Below are positions 61,968 to 64,000 of a stretch of 64,000 bases of DNA, piece after piece; positions within the stretch are counted from its first letter, which is position 1, and each line of letters begins with the position of its first letter. The position numbers were made by a program, and so were the translations under genes. Source of the DNA: an uncultured Desulfobacter sp. (GTDB taxonomy: Bacteria; Desulfobacterota; Desulfobacteria; Desulfobacterales; Desulfobacteraceae); contig NZ_OY761445.1 of NCBI RefSeq assembly GCF_963664415.1, positions 1,080,501 to 1,144,500 on the forward strand. Direction: 5' to 3'. The notes beneath the pieces are model-generated. The model was not told the origin of the DNA. It saw only the letters and a list, made by a program, of their open reading frames with translations, and did no database searches.

Positions 61968-64000
61968 ATGTCACACTTAAGAAAAATAGCGCATGGGTTA
62001 AAATTCTTTTCCCAAAGAATTTCAAGAAAAAAAGATAACGAAAGACGCAGAATGCTCTTTGAGACCCTTGAAAAGCGGGTGCTCCTTTCGGGTGATCCTG
62101 TCTCTGCGTCACAGGATTTGCAAAATCATGAGTTCTCTGTTAACGATGCCGTGCCTGCAGCTGAAGAGATCATTGTACCTGAAACCGGATATCAGGAGGC
62201 CCAGGCTGCAGACGTCACATCCGACGCCCCTGCTGACGACGCGTCCACTTCTTCCGCGTCTGAGGAATTTATTGAAAACGACGTTGCGACCCGGGAAACA
62301 GCTGATGGGGATCAAACCGTTGAGGTGACTGATGATAAAACTGTTGCAACAACCGCTGATACCCAGGCAGAAGCCACCTACGATGATCAGGTACCGTCCA
62401 AGGAAAACATCTCCAATCAGTTAACTTACCTGTTATCCGAAGACAGCGGTCGGCAAATCGTTGTTGTCGATCCGTCGGTTCCTGATTATGTCTCGCTGAT
62501 TGAAAATATATTTGAAGAAATATCCGATGTACCCAAAGAGACGGATTCCGTTCGTGATCTTGCCGCCACTGAAACCGCCAATGACGACGTTGACACAAGC
62601 AGCTCGACTGATGACACATCCCAATCCCTCGCGATCTTAGATGATAGTACGGAACCTTCCTCAACAGAAACGAAAAACGACGATACGGAAGATGAATTAC
62701 AGGCATCACCCTATGAAATCATAATACTTGATGCGAACAGTGACGGCATTGAGCAGATTACAAAAGCGTTGAGTCAATATGAAGATGTAAGCGCGGTACA
62801 TGTTATTTCCCATGGTGCCGCCGGCATGATGCGTCTTGGCAACAGCGTGGTGGACAGGGAGCGCCTTGAAGAATATTCCGACAGCCTCAGGGCATGGCAG
62901 GAAAGTCTGAGTGAAAGCGGAGATATTCTTCTTTACGGCTGTAACGTTGCATCCGGAGAGCTGGGGATTGCCTTTATCACCGAACTGAGCAGGCAAACCG
63001 GGGCGGATGTCGCCGCATCAACAAACGCCACGGGAGACGTCGAGCGCGACGGGGACTGGCGCCTGGAGTACACTGTGGGTGTGATTGAGACAATTCCGCT
63101 CTTTCAGGGAACGGGCTTCTCTGATTACGAACAACTCCTTGAAAATATTGTCGGCACCGACGATGATGACACCCTCACCGGAAACGAGGCAACCGATGAT
63201 TCCATGACCGGCGGCACCGGTGACGACATTTATCAATTCCAGGACAACTGGGGTACCGACACGGTTCTTGAGCTGAACGATGAAGGATACGATACCCTTG
63301 ATTTTTCCGAAGTAACGGCTGATCTTACAATCACCATAGCCGAAAACGGTGCCGTAACCGTAACCGGCGGCACAAATTCACTGACCGCGACCGGCGTTGA
63401 AAAGATAATCGGCGGAACCGGAACAGACACGCTCTTTGGGGTGCAAGACGGTTCCGAATGGCGCATCACCGGAGACAACACCGGCAGATTGAACGGCGTC
63501 GTTTTCAGCGATATCGAACATCTCAACGGTTCGGATACCGGAAATGATGTCTTCAGTATGGAAGATAATGCCCGGTGGTCCGGCACCATTGACGGTAAAG
63601 GCGGGAACAATACCCTTACATTTGAAAACGTTACGGAAAGCCTTGCCTTTACCATCAAGACCGACGGCTCCGTGTCTGTAACAAGTACGCCCAATGCATG
63701 GTCTGCACTTGGTATCATTCCAGATGATGTCCTGGCCCTGCTGACGGACCTGATACAAATTGACGCGGTTCAAAATGTCCAGACCCTCGTGGGAGGACAG
63801 GCAGACAATAATTTTATATTTGAAGACGGCGCCGAATTTGACGGCACCTTTCAATGCAGTGCAGATACCACCAATTCCCTTGATTACTCAGCCTATTCAG
63901 GCAATGTGGCCGTCAACTTTGAAGACTGTACCGCCACAGGAACCACCGGCATCCAAAATCTTAACCGGGTGGTCGGCAAACAGAGCCAACTTAATATTAC
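61968..64000 (+). CDS. Giant LEPR-like / DUF4347 / RTX exoprotein, N-terminal part (runs off the window)
   Basis: An open frame of 677 codons without stop up to the right edge. It starts MSHLRKIAHGLKFFSQRISR. Residues 31-43 (FETLEKRVLLSGD) match the LEPR-XLL N-terminal motif. Residues about 45-245 are acidic and low-complexity (Thr, Asp, Ala, Glu). Residues about 245-385 form a DUF4347 domain (YEIIILDANSDGIEQITKAL, VHVISHGAAGMMRLGN, ILLYGCNVASGELGIAFI). From about 397 RTX-like calcium-binding repeats appear (VGTDDDDTLTGNEATDDSMT, GGTGDDIYQFQ), then repeated beta-rich blocks. Such proteins are large cell-surface adhesins or exoenzymes exported by type I secretion, and the adjacent tolC-like gene fits. 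Confidence 0.88.
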   Translation, partial: MSHLRKIAHGLKFFSQRISRKKDNERRRMLFETLEKRVLLSGDPVSASQDLQNHEFSVNDAVPAAEEIIVPETGYQEAQAADVTSDAPADDASTSSASEEFIENDVATRETADGDQTVEVTDDKTVATTADTQAEATYDDQVPSKENISNQLTYLLSEDSGRQIVVVDPSVPDYVSLIENIFEEISDVPKETDSVRDLAATETANDDVDTSSSTDDTSQSLAILDDSTEPSSTETKNDDTEDELQASPYEIIILDANSDGIEQITKALSQYEDVSAVHVISHGAAGMMRLGNSVVDRERLEEYSDSLRAWQESLSESGDILLYGCNVASGELGIAFITELSRQTGADVAASTNATGDVERDGDWRLEYTVGVIETIPLFQGTGFSDYEQLLENIVGTDDDDTLTGNEATDDSMTGGTGDDIYQFQDNWGTDTVLELNDEGYDTLDFSEVTADLTITIAENGAVTVTGGTNSLTATGVEKIIGGTGTDTLFGVQDGSEWRITGDNTGRLNGVVFSDIEHLNGSDTGNDVFSMEDNARWSGTIDGKGGNNTLTFENVTESLAFTIKTDGSVSVTSTPNAWSALGIIPDDVLALLTDLIQIDAVQNVQTLVGGQADNNFIFEDGAEFDGTFQCSADTTNSLDYSAYSGNVAVNFEDCTATGTTGIQNLNRVVGKQSQLNI

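Noticed and set aside
1..64000. CRISPR arrays, tRNA and rRNA genes
   Set aside because: No regularly spaced direct repeats and no cloverleaf or rRNA-like sequence were found on reading both strands.

Overview
The window looks like a chromosomal accessory region of a Gram-negative anaerobe, most likely a Desulfobacterales-type member of the Desulfobacterota. This is inferred from an alanine dehydrogenase / alanine:Na+ symporter operon with a sigma-54 activator, an LEPR-like RTX giant exoprotein beside a TolC protein, a lipid A acyltransferase remnant, and the mix of IS66, IS21, IS1634, IS1595, IS110 and group II introns. No tRNA, rRNA or CRISPR array was seen.

Layout. 1-6.27 kb: a group II intron (minus strand, 3' end outside the window) whose reverse transcriptase is split exactly after its YADD motif by a second, complete group II intron (618-2483). 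An IS66 element with an 8-bp target duplication sits in the 5' RNA part of the outer intron. 6.3-11.7 kb: a broken solute-binding-protein gene, then a host block on the minus strand: a TyrR-like sigma-54 activator, then ald-agcS behind a recognisable -24/-12 promoter. 12.1-19.3 kb: an IS1634-type element split by an identical second copy of the IS66, followed by an IS21-type element with istA, istB and a third small gene. 19.5-27.3 kb: minus-strand genes (lipoprotein lipase, a DUF6653 protein, a small membrane protein, an alpha/beta hydrolase, an lpxD with an in-frame amber codon, an amidohydrolase). The middle three are separated by attC-like sites, so this may be a small gene-cassette array. 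27.4-34 kb: two IS1634-type transposases, an integrase remnant, hicAB, and an IS110/IS1111-type element with a likely bridge-RNA region. 34.3-39.7 kb: an unassigned DDE element split by a second IS21-type element that carries four genes.

39.9-56.2 kb is a defence island heavily damaged by insertions: a HEPN / DUF262 gene pair, a small unknown gene split by a third IS66 (itself split by an IS1595), the 3' half of hsdS split by another IS1595 (itself split by an ISKra4-like element), a PtuAB/Septu-like ATPase plus HNH pair, an AbiE toxin-antitoxin pair, hsdM, and a third IS1595. Most insertions can be removed on paper to restore an exact open frame, so the order of events is readable. All three IS1595 copies need a -1 frameshift at an A8-A9 run, which points to programmed frameshifting rather than decay.

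56.4-64 kb returns to housekeeping: a LysE-type exporter, proB and proA (proline synthesis) separated by a long palindromic repeat, a TolC-family outer-membrane protein, and the first 677 codons of a very large RTX/DUF4347 protein that runs off the right edge and is probably exported by type I secretion.
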